Positions 15,545 to 24,686 of a stretch of DNA of 64,000 nucleotides are shown piece by piece. Made by a program: the position numbers and the translations under genes. Under the pieces are notes generated by a model. That model searched no databases and was not told where the DNA came from. It saw only the letters and a list, made by a program, of their open reading frames with translations. This DNA comes from Plantactinospora mayteni. Lineage in GTDB: Bacteria; Actinomycetota; Actinomycetes; Mycobacteriales; Micromonosporaceae. The DNA lies in the NCBI RefSeq assembly GCF_016862935.1, contig NZ_BONX01000003.1, forward strand, positions 306,819-370,818, written 5' to 3'. Within the stretch, counting starts at the first letter, position 1; each line of letters begins with the position of its first letter.

Positions 15545-16726
15545 ATGGGCGACGACCTGCGGATCCGCCGGGTGGTCACGCACGAACTGCAATGGACGAT
15601 GCCCGACCTGGGCCGGGACGAGACCGGCTTCAACCCGGTCTACCAGCCGGGTGCGCAGGCCCGGAACACCGGCTACGTGATCACCATCGAGACCGACGCC
15701 GGGATCACCGGCGAGTACGCCTGGTCGCAGGGGGGCAAGGGGGTCTCCAGTACCCAGGTCGCGATGGTGGCCCGCTATCTGATCGGCCGCAACGCGCTGG
15801 ACCGGGAACTGATCTGGAACGACCTCAAGCGGGCGCTGCGCAAGAACGACCGGTTCGGGATCAGCCCGATCGACATCGCGCTCTGGGACATCGCCGGCAA
15901 GAGATTCGGCGCCCCGATCCACGCCCTGCTCGGCACGTACCGGCGGAGGCTGCCGGCGTACGCCTCGACGTATTTCGGGGACGAGAACGGAGGGCTGGAC
16001 AGCCCGCAGGCGTTCGCCGAGTTCGCGGTGCGGTGCCGGGAGATGGGCTATCCGGCGTTCAAGATCCACGGCTGGAGCGGCGGGAACATCGCCCGGGAGG
16101 TGGCGACCGTACTCGCCACCCGGGCGGCGGTCGGTCCGGAGATGGACCTGATGCTGGACCCGGCCTGCGAGTACCAGACCTTCGCCGAGGCGCTCAAGGT
16201 CGGTCGGGCCTGCGACGAGGCGAACTACCTCTGGTACGAGGACCCGTACCGGGACGGTGGCGTCTCCGCGTTCGCGCACCGCAAACTGCGGCAACTGATC
16301 CGGACCCCGCTGCTGCTCGGCGAGCACGTCCGGGGGCTGGAGGCGCACGTCGACCAGATCGTCGCCGACGGTACCGACTTCGTCCGGGCCGACCCGGACT
16401 ACGACGGCGGCATCACCGGGGTCATGAAGATCGCGCACGCCGCCGAGGGCTTCGGGCTGGACTGTGAGATCCACGCGTCCGGCCCGGCCCAGCGGCACTG
16501 CATGGCGGCGATCCGGAACACCAACTACTACGAACTGGCACTAATCGCCCCCGGCCTCGACCCGAAGTCCCGGCACTACCGGGTGTACGCCGACGGCTAC
16601 GCCGACGACCTCGACTCGATCGATTCCGACGGCTGCCTGACCGTACCGGACGGTCCCGGCCTCGGCGTGACCCTGGACTGGGACTGGATCCGGAGCCGCC
16701 AGACCGGCTCGGCCGTCTTCGAGTGA
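15545..16726 (+). CDS. Mandelate racemase/muconate lactonizing enzyme family protein (third copy)
   Basis: A 393-residue enolase-superfamily enzyme. Motifs: FKIHGWSGG (a K-x-H catalytic pair, unlike the K-x-N and K-x-R of the copies at 2601 and 3819), LMLDPACEY (metal Asp), WYEDPYRDGG (metal Glu), LLGEHVRG (metal Glu), RADPDYDGGITG and CEIHASGP (barrel-end His). The K-x-H pair is seen in several acid-sugar dehydratases. ATG 15545 is spaced correctly from aagaaggg; ATG 15539 would overlap it. It closes the IclR-flanked operon, 46 bp after the aldehyde dehydrogenase. Substrate not assigned. Confidence 0.87.
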   Translation: MGDDLRIRRVVTHELQWTMPDLGRDETGFNPVYQPGAQARNTGYVITIETDAGITGEYAWSQGGKGVSSTQVAMVARYLIGRNALDRELIWNDLKRALRKNDRFGISPIDIALWDIAGKRFGAPIHALLGTYRRRLPAYASTYFGDENGGLDSPQAFAEFAVRCREMGYPAFKIHGWSGGNIAREVATVLATRAAVGPEMDLMLDPACEYQTFAEALKVGRACDEANYLWYEDPYRDGGVSAFAHRKLRQLIRTPLLLGEHVRGLEAHVDQIVADGTDFVRADPDYDGGITGVMKIAHAAEGFGLDCEIHASGPAQRHCMAAIRNTNYYELALIAPGLDPKSRHYRVYADGYADDLDSIDSDGCLTVPDGPGLGVTLDWDWIRSRQTGSAVFE

Positions 16727-16874
16727 CGCCCCGGCCGGCACCGCTCGACCGCTGGCCCCGCCTCCGGCCGGTTGCTCGGGATGGACGGCCGGCCCGGGTA
16801 CCCGGTCGGCCGGGAGGTGGACCCAGACCCGCCTCCCGGCCGGCCGTCCCGGCACAGCCTGGTAGAAACGATCG

Positions 16875-17339
16875 ATGACCCGCAGCATCGCGACCAACAC
16901 CCGTGTCGACCGCGCCGAACTGGTCGACTTCCTCCGCCCCCGGCACCGCGCCATCCTGATGACGACCCGCCCGGACGGCCGACCCCAGTCCTCGCCGGTG
17001 ACCTGCGGGGTGGACATCGAGGGCCGGATCGTCGTCTCGACCTATCCGGAGCGGGCCAAGGCGACCAACGCCCGCCGGGACCCCCGGGTCTCGGTCTGCG
17101 TCCTCTCCGACGACTGGAACGGGCCGTGGGTCCAGGTCGACGGCACCGCGGAGGTACTCGACCTGCCGGAGTCGGTGGAGCCGCTCGTCGAATACTTCCG
17201 GTGCATCTCCGGCGAACACCCGGACTGGGACGAGTACCGCGAGGCCATGCGCCGGCAGGGCAAGTCGCTGATCCGGGTCACGATCGACGGTTGGGGCCCG
17301 GTCGCCACCGGCGGCTTCCCCGCCCGCCTCGCCGACTGA
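16875..17339 (+). CDS. PPOX-class F420/FMN-dependent oxidoreductase (pyridoxamine-phosphate-oxidase-like split barrel)
   Basis: A 154-residue flavin-binding split-barrel protein. Features are the opening FLRPRHRAILMTTRPDGRPQSSPV, the VVSTYPERAKATNARRDPRVSVCVL strand-helix segment and a WVQVDGTAEVLDLPE middle. Actinomycete members often use coenzyme F420 to reduce small unsaturated substrates such as quinones or biliverdin. It stands alone between the enolase-superfamily gene and a converging VOC gene. The cofactor cannot be decided from the sequence alone. Confidence 0.85.
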   Translation: MTRSIATNTRVDRAELVDFLRPRHRAILMTTRPDGRPQSSPVTCGVDIEGRIVVSTYPERAKATNARRDPRVSVCVLSDDWNGPWVQVDGTAEVLDLPESVEPLVEYFRCISGEHPDWDEYREAMRRQGKSLIRVTIDGWGPVATGGFPARLAD

Positions 17340-17358
17340 TCCGGCCGGCCCCGGCGTG

Positions 17359-17374
17359 ATGCCGGCTCCGGCAT
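17359..17374. terminator. Short hairpin between converging genes
   Basis: ATGCCG (17359-17364) and CGGCAT (17369-17374) pair around the tetraloop GCTC, 20 nt after the oxidoreductase stop and 66 nt before the end of the converging VOC gene. It may terminate transcripts from both sides. Confidence 0.35.
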
Positions 17375-17440
17375 GATCGGGGAACATCACCGGGGCGGCC
17401 ACCCCAGCGAGGTTCCCAGCGACCCGGAGCGTGGTGTCGG

Positions 17441-17818
17441 TCAGCCGAGGTAGAGGCAGAAGGGGTGGCCGGCCGGGTCGAGGTGGACGAGGACGTCCTC
17501 CTGCGGCTGGAAGTCGGCGCGGGTGGCGCCGCAGGCCACGGCGTGTGCGGCGGCGCGATCCAGGTCGTCGACCCGGATCTCCAGGTGCATCATCATCTGC
17601 TGGTCGCCGGGACCGGCCGGCCAGCTTGGCCGGTGATAGGGCGACTCGGTCTGGAAGGCCAGCCCGACTCCCCCGGCCGGGGAACGCATCAGCACCCAGT
17701 CCGACTCGTCCTCGGTGATCTCCCAACCGAGGAGGCGCTGGTAGAAACGGGCGAGAGCCGCCGGGTCCGGTGCGCTCAGGTTGACGGTGGTCAACGTCAG
17801 ACCGGTGCCGTCGAGCAT
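17441..17818 (-). CDS. VOC family (glyoxalase/bleomycin-resistance-fold) protein
   Basis: A 125-residue single-domain VOC protein made of two beta-alpha-beta-beta-beta halves. It begins LTLTTVNLSAPDPAALARFYQRLLGWEI and ends HLDPAGHPFCLYLG, with HLEIRVDDLDRAAAHAVACGA in the middle. Such proteins bind divalent metals and act as isomerases, dioxygenases or drug-binding proteins. ATG 17818 is chosen over GTG 17881 because GGAGG lies 8 nt before it. No partner gene indicates the ligand. Confidence 0.87.
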   Translation of the reverse strand: MLDGTGLTLTTVNLSAPDPAALARFYQRLLGWEITEDESDWVLMRSPAGGVGLAFQTESPYHRPSWPAGPGDQQMMMHLEIRVDDLDRAAAHAVACGATRADFQPQEDVLVHLDPAGHPFCLYLG

Positions 17819-17951
17819 GGTGCGAACCTCCGAACGCTGGTCAGAGCCGTGGGCCGGATAGCGATCCGGGCCCGGCCACAAACCGTGGCACGGGCCCGGG
17901 GATCGTACCGGCGGCCACCGACACTTCCGGGGCAGCGGCTCGGCGCGGTGC

Positions 17952-19940
17952 CTACGACCCGAAGGCGGTGAGGAACCGGTCCCGGAAGTCGCTCATCCGC
18001 CAGACCGGAGTGTCCGGGCCGGGCTTCAGCCCTTCCTGCCAGTTCCAGCCGGAGATCCGGTCCAGCACGGCCGGATCCTTCGCCACGATGGTGATCGGTA
18101 CGTCGTGACTGGCGTTCTCCCCGGTGACCAGCGGGCTCGGCTGGTGGTCACCGAGGAAGACGAAGACCATCTTGTCGTCGCCGTACCGTTCGAGGTAGGA
18201 GACGATGGTGTTCAGCGAGTACTCGACGGCCCGGCCGTACTGGGCGCGTACCTTGTCGGTGTCCCGCCACACGTCGTCCGGCGAGTTCTCCGCCACCGCC
18301 ATCGGCCCGAAGATCGATCCGTCGCCGAGCTGGTCCCAGCCGATGAGTTCCGGGATCGGTGACCAGGGTGCGTGGCTGGACACCAGCGGAATCGTCGCCA
18401 TCACCGGCGGGTGGTCCGGCGTGGCGTGCTCGCGCTGCTCGAAGACCGACAGCGTGTACTGGTCCGGCATCTGGGCCCAACTGAACTGCGGGCCACGGTA
18501 GCCGAGTTCCTTCGAGACGTGCACCTTGTCGTAGCCGAAGAAGGTCCCCTCCGGCCATGTCTGGGTGATGCCCGGCATCACCCCGACCGTCCGCCAGTCG
18601 GCCCGCTGGAACGCGCGGTTCAGGGTCATCCGGTCGCTGGCCATGAGATGGGTGTAACGCTGCTGGTTGTTGATCCAGAGACCGGAGAGCAGCGTGCCGT
18701 GGGCCAGCCAGCTTCCGCCGCCATAGGTCGGCGAGGTGAGCCAGCCGCTGCGTGCCGCGTACCCGGCCGTGCGCAGGCGGGTATAGCCGGCGTCGAGGGT
18801 GCCGCCGACCGCCGGGGCGAGGGCCGGGTCCTCGATCGCCGAGCGACCGTAGCTCTCGACGAAGGCGAGGACCACGTCCTTGCCCCGCAACGCGGTCAGC
18901 AGCTGGTCGCCGGGGATGTCGCCGAACGCGTCGACCCGGGCCTCGGCCGCGAACACCTCCTGGTCGCGCAGCGCCGCCCGTACCTGGAGCGCCCGGTCGT
19001 AGGTCAGGGTGCTGACCGGTACGTCCGGAATGATCTGTACGCCGAGCACGGTGCCGACGACACAGGTGGCCCCGAGGGCCGCCACGACATGCGTCGCCGC
19101 CCTTCGGTTCTGGGCCACCAGGCGGGTCAGCCGCAGCACCGAGAGCGTCATCAGGACGAGCAGGCCGACCGCGAGCAGTGCGGCGGCGACCACCGCGACG
19201 ACGGCGCCGGTCCGGCCGTACGACTCCTCGACGAAGTCCGTGCCGGCCTCGAACGAGATCCAGTCGAAGACCGGGTTGAACGGCCGGGCCAGCACCGCGA
19301 AGAAGCCCATGTCGACGACCTTCACGATGGCCAGCAGTCCGAGGGCCACCCCGAACGGCACCGCCACCACCCGGCGTCCCCAGGTCGGCAGGAGCAGCAC
19401 CAGCGCGACCACCAGCAGGGCTTCCAGCGGCAGCCGCAGGAACGCACCCGGCGTGAAGAGGGTGAGCTGGTTCGGCGCGAGCAGGGCGAAGACGACCAAC
19501 AGCAGGGCCAGGACGCTGGTCAGCCAGGCCGCCACGCTCCGTAGCCAGCCACGCTTACGAGCGGGAGCGGCGGCATCGGTCGCGCCGTCCGTCGCAATGC
19601 CATCCGAAGCGTCAGTCGCGCCGCCCGTCGCGATGCGGTCCGAAGCGGCGTCTTCCGGAACGGCGGCCTTCGAAGTGTCGGTCGCGCCGTCCCTCACGAT
19701 GGCGTCCGGAGTGTCGGTCGCGCCGTCCGTCGCCATGCCGTCCGAGGCGGCAGCCTCTGGAACGTCGACATCCGGAGCGGTGGCAGCGGTCGGGCCGCCG
19801 GCGGTTTCGGACGTGTGGTCGGGGGCGGGCGTGGCGTGGTCGTCCGGTTCGGGTCGCGGCTGGCCGTCGGTGCTCGGAGCGTCCGCCGGCTCCGGCGATG
19901 CATCGATCGGAGTCCGGCGGCGGCGCGTGAAAACCGACAA
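17952..19940 (-). CDS. LTA-synthase-like membrane sulfatase-family protein with a repetitive N-terminal tail
   Basis: About 662 residues. The first 125 or so are a hydrophilic, Ala/Asp/Thr/Gly-rich tail with repeated DGATD units. Five hydrophobic helices follow, among them WLTSVLALLLVVFALLAP and LLVVALVLLLPTW. The extracellular domain is of the alkaline phosphatase/sulfatase superfamily, with LAFVESYGRSAIEDP (nucleophile region) and FVFLGDHQPSPL near the end, as in phosphoglycerol transferases and LTA synthases. It probably transfers or cleaves phospho-groups on cell-surface polymers. TTG 19940 has an AAAGGG ribosome site; GTG 20033 in the same frame is an alternative. It lies downstream of, and in the same direction as, a GT87 gene. 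Confidence 0.8.
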   Translation of the reverse strand: MSVFTRRRRTPIDASPEPADAPSTDGQPRPEPDDHATPAPDHTSETAGGPTAATAPDVDVPEAAASDGMATDGATDTPDAIVRDGATDTSKAAVPEDAASDRIATGGATDASDGIATDGATDAAAPARKRGWLRSVAAWLTSVLALLLVVFALLAPNQLTLFTPGAFLRLPLEALLVVALVLLLPTWGRRVVAVPFGVALGLLAIVKVVDMGFFAVLARPFNPVFDWISFEAGTDFVEESYGRTGAVVAVVAAALLAVGLLVLMTLSVLRLTRLVAQNRRAATHVVAALGATCVVGTVLGVQIIPDVPVSTLTYDRALQVRAALRDQEVFAAEARVDAFGDIPGDQLLTALRGKDVVLAFVESYGRSAIEDPALAPAVGGTLDAGYTRLRTAGYAARSGWLTSPTYGGGSWLAHGTLLSGLWINNQQRYTHLMASDRMTLNRAFQRADWRTVGVMPGITQTWPEGTFFGYDKVHVSKELGYRGPQFSWAQMPDQYTLSVFEQREHATPDHPPVMATIPLVSSHAPWSPIPELIGWDQLGDGSIFGPMAVAENSPDDVWRDTDKVRAQYGRAVEYSLNTIVSYLERYGDDKMVFVFLGDHQPSPLVTGENASHDVPITIVAKDPAVLDRISGWNWQEGLKPGPDTPVWRMSDFRDRFLTAFGS
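19570..19765 (-). repeat. In-frame coding repeats in the N-terminal tail of the LTA-synthase-like gene
   Basis: On the minus strand this stretch encodes irregular repeats of DGATD, ATDGATD, ASDGIATDG and similar, about 65 residues in all, interrupted by short acidic or proline-containing linkers. The encoded segment is cytoplasmic, before the first membrane helix, and should be disordered. Confidence 0.7.
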
Positions 19941-20188
19941 TCCAAAGGCCCTTTCCGGTGAAGCCTGGTGACGCCCGCTCGCCACTCGGAGTGACCGACC
20001 CGCACGGTCGCGCGAGGTCGGCGGCGCCGGCACCGACCTGGCCGGCCGGCGACGGTCGAGGCGGTGACCGGCCGGTCTCCGTGCCGCCGTCGTGATCCGG
20101 GCGCCACGTTAACATCCCGAGTTGACCGCTCCCCGCCCGCCGGCTGGCGGTCGGTGCACCGCCCCCCACCCGGGACGGGACCGCGCCC

Positions 20189-21781
20189 TCACCCGACGGC
20201 GAGTTCCTCGCTGTACGCGGCGATCGGGCTGCCGTCCGCCCGGTAGGCGGTCAGCCGGCCGTGCGAGAGGTTGGCGGAGCGGAACGAGAAGAGCCACTGC
20301 CCCGGATAGACCTCCAGCAGCGGAATCGTCCGGGCGGCGCCCCCGGGCGCGGACTGGTAGTCCAGCCGGGCCACGGTGGCGTCGACGACCCCGTTGACGC
20401 GTACCTTGGTCTTCTCGGCGGTGACCCCGAAGGTGATCGGCGCACCCGCGCCGAACGCGGCGCACTCGGCCGCGCTGTGGCAGACGAAGAAGTAGCGCGG
20501 ATTGTGCACGTCCGACATCGAGTACGCCTTGAACGTCGGATCCGCCCCCGCCGGCAGCGGCTGTACGGCGAAGAAGGCCACCCCGGCCACCGCGGCGGTA
20601 CCCACCCGCGACCAGCCCCGGGCCGTGGAGGTACGCCGACCGGCGGCGACCGCCGCGACCGTGACCCCGCCGAACCCGGCCAGGCAGAGCGTGACGGTGG
20701 CGAGCGAGCGCGAGTTCTCGAAGAGGAACTGGAGTCCCGGGGTCATCGAGACCGAACTGAGCAGCGCGCCCAGCGACAGCACCATCACGCCCAGTACCGC
20801 GACACCGGCCACCCGGCGCGCCACCCCGTACGCCCCGACCAGGAACATCGCGGCCAGCACCGGCCAGATCTGGTGGTGGGTCCAGGAGACCGGCGAGGCC
20901 GCCACGGTGGCACAGCCGACCAGCACGGCCGCGGCTGCCGACCGGCCGGACAGGTCGAGCTGGCGCGCCCGCAGCAGCGCCACGCCACAGACGACCAGCA
21001 CCAGGCCGGCCCAGAGCAGCGGAAAGGTCTCGCCGTCCGCACCGACCCGCAGCAGCATGCCGTGCAGGGACTGGTTGCCGAGCGAGGCGAGGTTGCCCAC
21101 CCGGGAGGTGTTGACGAAGGTACCGGTCCAGAACGTCCAACTGTCGGCCGGCAGCACGACCGCGCCGACCAGGCCGCAGGCCAGGAAGGCGACGACCGCC
21201 CGCCCGGCGTCGCGCCAGCGCCGGGAGACCAGGAAGAAGACCACGAACAGCAGCGGGGTCAGCTTGACGGCGGCGGCGATCCCGACCAGCACGCCGCGGT
21301 ATCGGGCCGGGGTCAGCCCCATCCCGTCGACCAGGGCGATCAGCACGATGAAGACGCTGACCTGGCCGAACCGCAGGTTGCTCTGGGCCGGTGCGGAGAG
21401 CATCAGCGCGCAGGCGACGGCCGCGACCACCAGTGGTCGCCGGTGCCGTGCCGAGGTGACGGCACCGCCCACCGCGACGGCGATGGCGGCGATCGCCGCG
21501 CAGGTCAGGACCAGCCAGGACAGTTGGAGGACACCTTCGGGCAGCAGGCCGATCGGCGCGAGGACCAGGGCGGCGAAGGGCGGGTACGTGAACGGTCCGC
21601 CGTTCTCGGCGACGAAGTCGTAGAGCGGCTGGCCGGCGTAGAGGTGGCGGATCGCACCGTAGTAGATGTGCAGGTCCGACAGGCGTTCCCAGTCGGGCCG
21701 GCGGAGTACGAGGGTCGACGAGACCACCGCGACGACGCCGAAGACTCCCCAGAGCGCGATCGTCCCCCTGCGACTGCCCAT
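20189..21781 (-). CDS. GT87 family (DUF2029) polyprenyl-phosphate-mannose-dependent mannosyltransferase-like protein
   Basis: A 530-residue polytopic membrane protein of the GT-C fold. It begins with a signal-anchor helix, then DLHIYYGAIRHLYAGQPLYDF and GGPFTYPPFAALVLAPIGLL, the luminal acidic loop typical of GT87 alpha-mannosyltransferases such as PimE. About eleven hydrophobic segments follow, and the last 110 residues form a soluble domain. It likely adds mannose from polyprenyl-phosphate-mannose to a lipid or surface polymer. With the LTA-synthase-like gene downstream it suggests a small cell-envelope unit. Acceptor not known. Confidence 0.8.
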   Translation of the reverse strand: MGSRRGTIALWGVFGVVAVVSSTLVLRRPDWERLSDLHIYYGAIRHLYAGQPLYDFVAENGGPFTYPPFAALVLAPIGLLPEGVLQLSWLVLTCAAIAAIAVAVGGAVTSARHRRPLVVAAVACALMLSAPAQSNLRFGQVSVFIVLIALVDGMGLTPARYRGVLVGIAAAVKLTPLLFVVFFLVSRRWRDAGRAVVAFLACGLVGAVVLPADSWTFWTGTFVNTSRVGNLASLGNQSLHGMLLRVGADGETFPLLWAGLVLVVCGVALLRARQLDLSGRSAAAAVLVGCATVAASPVSWTHHQIWPVLAAMFLVGAYGVARRVAGVAVLGVMVLSLGALLSSVSMTPGLQFLFENSRSLATVTLCLAGFGGVTVAAVAAGRRTSTARGWSRVGTAAVAGVAFFAVQPLPAGADPTFKAYSMSDVHNPRYFFVCHSAAECAAFGAGAPITFGVTAEKTKVRVNGVVDATVARLDYQSAPGGAARTIPLLEVYPGQWLFSFRSANLSHGRLTAYRADGSPIAAYSEELAVG

Positions 21782-21922
21782 CCGGCGAGTCTAGGGAGCC
21801 GGCTCCGACGGGAGATCGACCGATGCCGTACGGAGACCTTGCGGTGACCGAGACGGTATGGCAGTTTCTTTCTCAACCCAAGCGATAGATGTAGGTATTT
21901 GACTACACGCGGAGGTGCGGGC

Positions 21923-22408
21923 ATGGCCGGTACGGTGTCCCGACGGAACCTGCTGGCCGCCGGTGGCGGCGCGGCACTCGGCGCGCTGACGGCGGGCGCC
22001 ACGGCCACGGCCTCCCCGACCAGCACGGCGGCCACCACACCGACCAGCACAGCGGCCGCTGCCCCGATCGCCGTGGCGGCGCTGCCGACGTCGCGGCGCT
22101 TCGACCTGACCGACGGCTCCGATCCGCTGTTCCGGGAGAAGGCACTGCGCAACGGCACCGTGCTCCAGTCCATCGCCTTCGACAACGTCAACCGGCGGAT
22201 CTACACCGCCCAGGTGCTCCAGGGCGGGGTGCAACTCGCCGAACCGGCCTCGGTCAGTGGCGCCAACCGGAACGCCGCCGGTGACCTCTGCGTCACCCAG
22301 CTCGACTTCGCCGGCAACCAGCTCGGCCAGATGTACCTGCTCGGCTTCGCCTCCCGGGACGCGCCGAACCGGCTGGCCAGCATCTACTACAAGGACCTGC
22401 TGCTCTGA
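21923..22408 (+). CDS. Tat-exported protein, probably truncated (teichoic-acid-biosynthesis-C/baseplate-like N-terminal part)
   Basis: A 161-residue protein. The N-terminus holds a twin-arginine signal (SRRNLLAAGGGAALGALTAG) followed by an Ala/Thr-rich linker. The mature part, FDLTDGSDPLFREKALRNG then VLQSIAFDNVNRRIYTAQV and DLCVTQLDFAGNQLGQMYL, matches the first propeller-like blades of larger secreted proteins annotated as teichoic acid biosynthesis protein C. Those continue for roughly 200 more residues, but here the protein ends with YYKDLLL. It may be a truncated or minimal form. ATG 21923 follows GGAGG at 21911-21915. It is directly upstream of the sialidase. Confidence 0.6.
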   Translation: MAGTVSRRNLLAAGGGAALGALTAGATATASPTSTAATTPTSTAAAAPIAVAALPTSRRFDLTDGSDPLFREKALRNGTVLQSIAFDNVNRRIYTAQVLQGGVQLAEPASVSGANRNAAGDLCVTQLDFAGNQLGQMYLLGFASRDAPNRLASIYYKDLLL

Positions 22409-22431
22409 CAACGACCGACGAGGAGACACCG

Positions 22432-23673
22432 ATGTCCTGGCGAGCGAGGACGGCCGCCGTGCTGGTCGGCGGGCTGCTGATCGGCCTGTCGGTCACACCG
22501 GGCGGCGGACCCGCCGTGGCCGCACCGGCCGCGCACAGCGAGCGGCTGCTCTTCGACGGCGGCGGCGAGTCGCTGAACGGGATCACCTACCACTCGTTCC
22601 GGATCCCGTCGCTGGTGCGGACGAAGGCGAACACCCTGATCGCGTTCGCCGAGGGCCGGGCGTCGGACAACCGGGACTGGGGCAACATCAACCTGGTCTT
22701 CAAGCGTTCGGAGGACAACGGCGCCACCTGGTCGGCGCTGGACGAGGTGGTCGGGGCCGGGCAGGGCACCTGGGGCAACCCGACCGCCGTCGTCGACTCC
22801 AGCAACGGCAGGATCTGGCTCTTCATGTCCTGGAACCCGGCGGGCTACAGCCAGAACGGCGACGACGGCACCACCCGGATCACCGCCTGGGAACACCGCA
22901 AGGTGTACGTCAGCAGCAGCGCCGACGACGGCCGGAACTGGACCGATCCGGTGGACCTGACCGGCACGCTCAAGCCGAGGACGCTGGCCGGCGGCGCGAC
23001 CTGGGCGTGGGACGCGATGGGTCCGGGCGTCGGCGTGCAGACCTCCACCGGCCGACTGGTGATCCCGGCGTTGCACCGCAACATCTACAGCGACGACCAC
23101 GGGGCGACCTGGAAGGTGCAGCGCATCACCACCGGCACCGGCACCGCCCAGGAGGCCACCAGCGAGGGCACCGTACTGGAACTCACCGACGGCCGGCTGA
23201 TGCGCAACGACCGGGCGGTCGGCTCGGTCTGGGAGGGCGCGAAGCGCCGCTGGGTGACGCGCGGGACGATCGAGGGCGGCTTCGGCACCTTCGCCCCGGA
23301 CCAGACGTTGCTGGATCCGCGCGCCCAGGGCTCCATCCTGCGCTACAACCTCGACTCGCCGACCCGGATCGTCTTCCTCAACTCGGCGAGCACCGAGACC
23401 CGGACGAAGATGACCGTGCGGATCAGTTACGACGAGGCCCGGACCTGGCCGGTGTTCCGCCGGCTCGGCGACGCGCCGCTGCCGTCCTGGCCGGGACTGG
23501 GCGGCGGCAGCGTCGCCGAGGGGGGCTATTCGAGCATGGCCAAGACCGCCGACTACTTCGTCGGCGCGCTGGTCGAGGTGAACGAGAACACCGCCGCCAG
23601 CGACACCTCGCGGCGGTCGATCGTGTTCCGGAAGTTCAACCTGCCGTGGATGCTCAACGGCACACCCGAGTGA
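22432..23673 (+). CDS. Secreted exo-alpha-sialidase (GH33-like)
   Basis: A 413-residue protein with a Sec signal peptide (ARTAAVLVGGLLIGLSVTPGGGPAVAA). The six-bladed sialidase propeller shows FRIPSLVRT near residue 59, the substrate-carboxylate arginine motif, and Asp-box repeats SEDNGATW, SADDGRNW and SDDHGATW plus a worn copy SYDEARTW. EGTVLELTDGRL and EGGYSSM fit the catalytic Glu/Tyr regions. It should remove terminal sialic acids, or related sugars, from glycoconjugates outside the cell. It starts 23 bp after the Tat protein and is probably co-transcribed with it. No sialic-acid catabolic genes are nearby. Confidence 0.88.
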   Translation: MSWRARTAAVLVGGLLIGLSVTPGGGPAVAAPAAHSERLLFDGGGESLNGITYHSFRIPSLVRTKANTLIAFAEGRASDNRDWGNINLVFKRSEDNGATWSALDEVVGAGQGTWGNPTAVVDSSNGRIWLFMSWNPAGYSQNGDDGTTRITAWEHRKVYVSSSADDGRNWTDPVDLTGTLKPRTLAGGATWAWDAMGPGVGVQTSTGRLVIPALHRNIYSDDHGATWKVQRITTGTGTAQEATSEGTVLELTDGRLMRNDRAVGSVWEGAKRRWVTRGTIEGGFGTFAPDQTLLDPRAQGSILRYNLDSPTRIVFLNSASTETRTKMTVRISYDEARTWPVFRRLGDAPLPSWPGLGGGSVAEGGYSSMAKTADYFVGALVEVNENTAASDTSRRSIVFRKFNLPWMLNGTPE

Positions 23674-23748
23674 CGGCCACCTGCCGATGGCCAGCGGCGG
23701 CGTCGGGCGGTCGCCGTCCATAGACTGGCCGGCGGAGAGGATGATCCG

Positions 23749-24573
23749 ATGACTCTGGACGCCGCCGACCAGCACCGCCGGGCGGTCACCTTCCGCCGGC
23801 TGCACGAGGGGCCGACCTTCGTACTCCCCAACCCGTGGGACGCGGGCACTGCCCGGGTACTCGCCCGACTCGGCTTTCCCGCGCTCGCCACCACCAGTGG
23901 CGGGCTGGCCTTCGCGCTCGGCCGGCGCGACGGCGCCAACCTGGTCAGCCGGGCGGAGACGCTGGCGAACGTCCGGCTGATCGCCGGGGCGACCCCGCTG
24001 CCGGTGGCGGCGGACCTGGAGAGCGGATTCGGCGAGAGCCCGGCCGACGTCGCCGAGACGATCCGGCTCGCCGCCGAGGCGGGCGCCGTCGGCGGGTCGA
24101 TCGAGGACGCCACCGGCGACCCCGCCGATCCGATCCGCCCGCTGGCCGAGGCGGTACGTCGGGTTGAGGCGGCGGTGGCGGCGGCCCGGTCCCTCCCGTT
24201 CCCGTTCACCCTGGCCGCCCGGGCGGAGAACTTCCTCTACGGCCGGGCCGACCTGCCCGACACCATCCGCCGGCTCCGGGCCTACGCCGCCGCCGGTGCC
24301 GATGTGCTCTACGCACCGGCGCTGCCGGACCTCGACGCCGTCCGGTCGGTCTGCGCGGCGGTGGACAAACCGGTCAACGCGCTGGCCGGCGGCGCCCCCG
24401 AGGTGACGGTCGCGATGCTCGCCGACTGCGGCGTACGCCGGGTCAGCGTCGGTTCGACCCTGGCCCGGGTGGCGCTGACCGCCTTCGTGGAGGCGGCTCG
24501 GGAGATCCAGGAGACCGGCACCTTCGGCTTCGGCGCGGACACGCTCAGCTACTCCCGGGTCGACGCGCTCTGA
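23749..24573 (+). CDS. Isocitrate lyase/PEP mutase family protein
   Basis: A 274-residue TIM-barrel protein of the PEP-mutase/isocitrate-lyase superfamily. FVLPNPWDAGTARVLARLGFPALATTSGG is the N-terminal signature, PVAADLESGFG carries the metal-binding Asp/Glu residues, and SIEDATGD plus LAARAENFLYGR follow. Members split or make C-C or C-P bonds in 2-methylisocitrate, oxaloacetate or phosphonate compounds. The Cys-containing lyase loop of isocitrate lyases is not evident, so it is more like the oxaloacetase/PEP-mutase branch. It is flanked by sialidase and BNR genes, without a pathway context. Confidence 0.85.
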   Translation: MTLDAADQHRRAVTFRRLHEGPTFVLPNPWDAGTARVLARLGFPALATTSGGLAFALGRRDGANLVSRAETLANVRLIAGATPLPVAADLESGFGESPADVAETIRLAAEAGAVGGSIEDATGDPADPIRPLAEAVRRVEAAVAAARSLPFPFTLAARAENFLYGRADLPDTIRRLRAYAAAGADVLYAPALPDLDAVRSVCAAVDKPVNALAGGAPEVTVAMLADCGVRRVSVGSTLARVALTAFVEAAREIQETGTFGFGADTLSYSRVDAL

Positions 24574-24579
24574 CCGAAG

Positions 24580-24594
24580 GGGGTCGCCGACCCC
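24580..24594. terminator. Small hairpin after the PEP-mutase-like gene
   Basis: GGGGTC and GACCCC flank a 3-nt loop, 6 nt after the stop codon. The stem is short, so this is a weak terminator candidate. Confidence 0.3.
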
Positions 24595-24686
24595 TCGCCA
24601 CGCCGTCTGGGCTGCCCTTTTGTCGGTGCCGGTGGGCATACTGGCCGGCGGACACCAACGGCGTACGTCCGATCGGAGAGATGACC

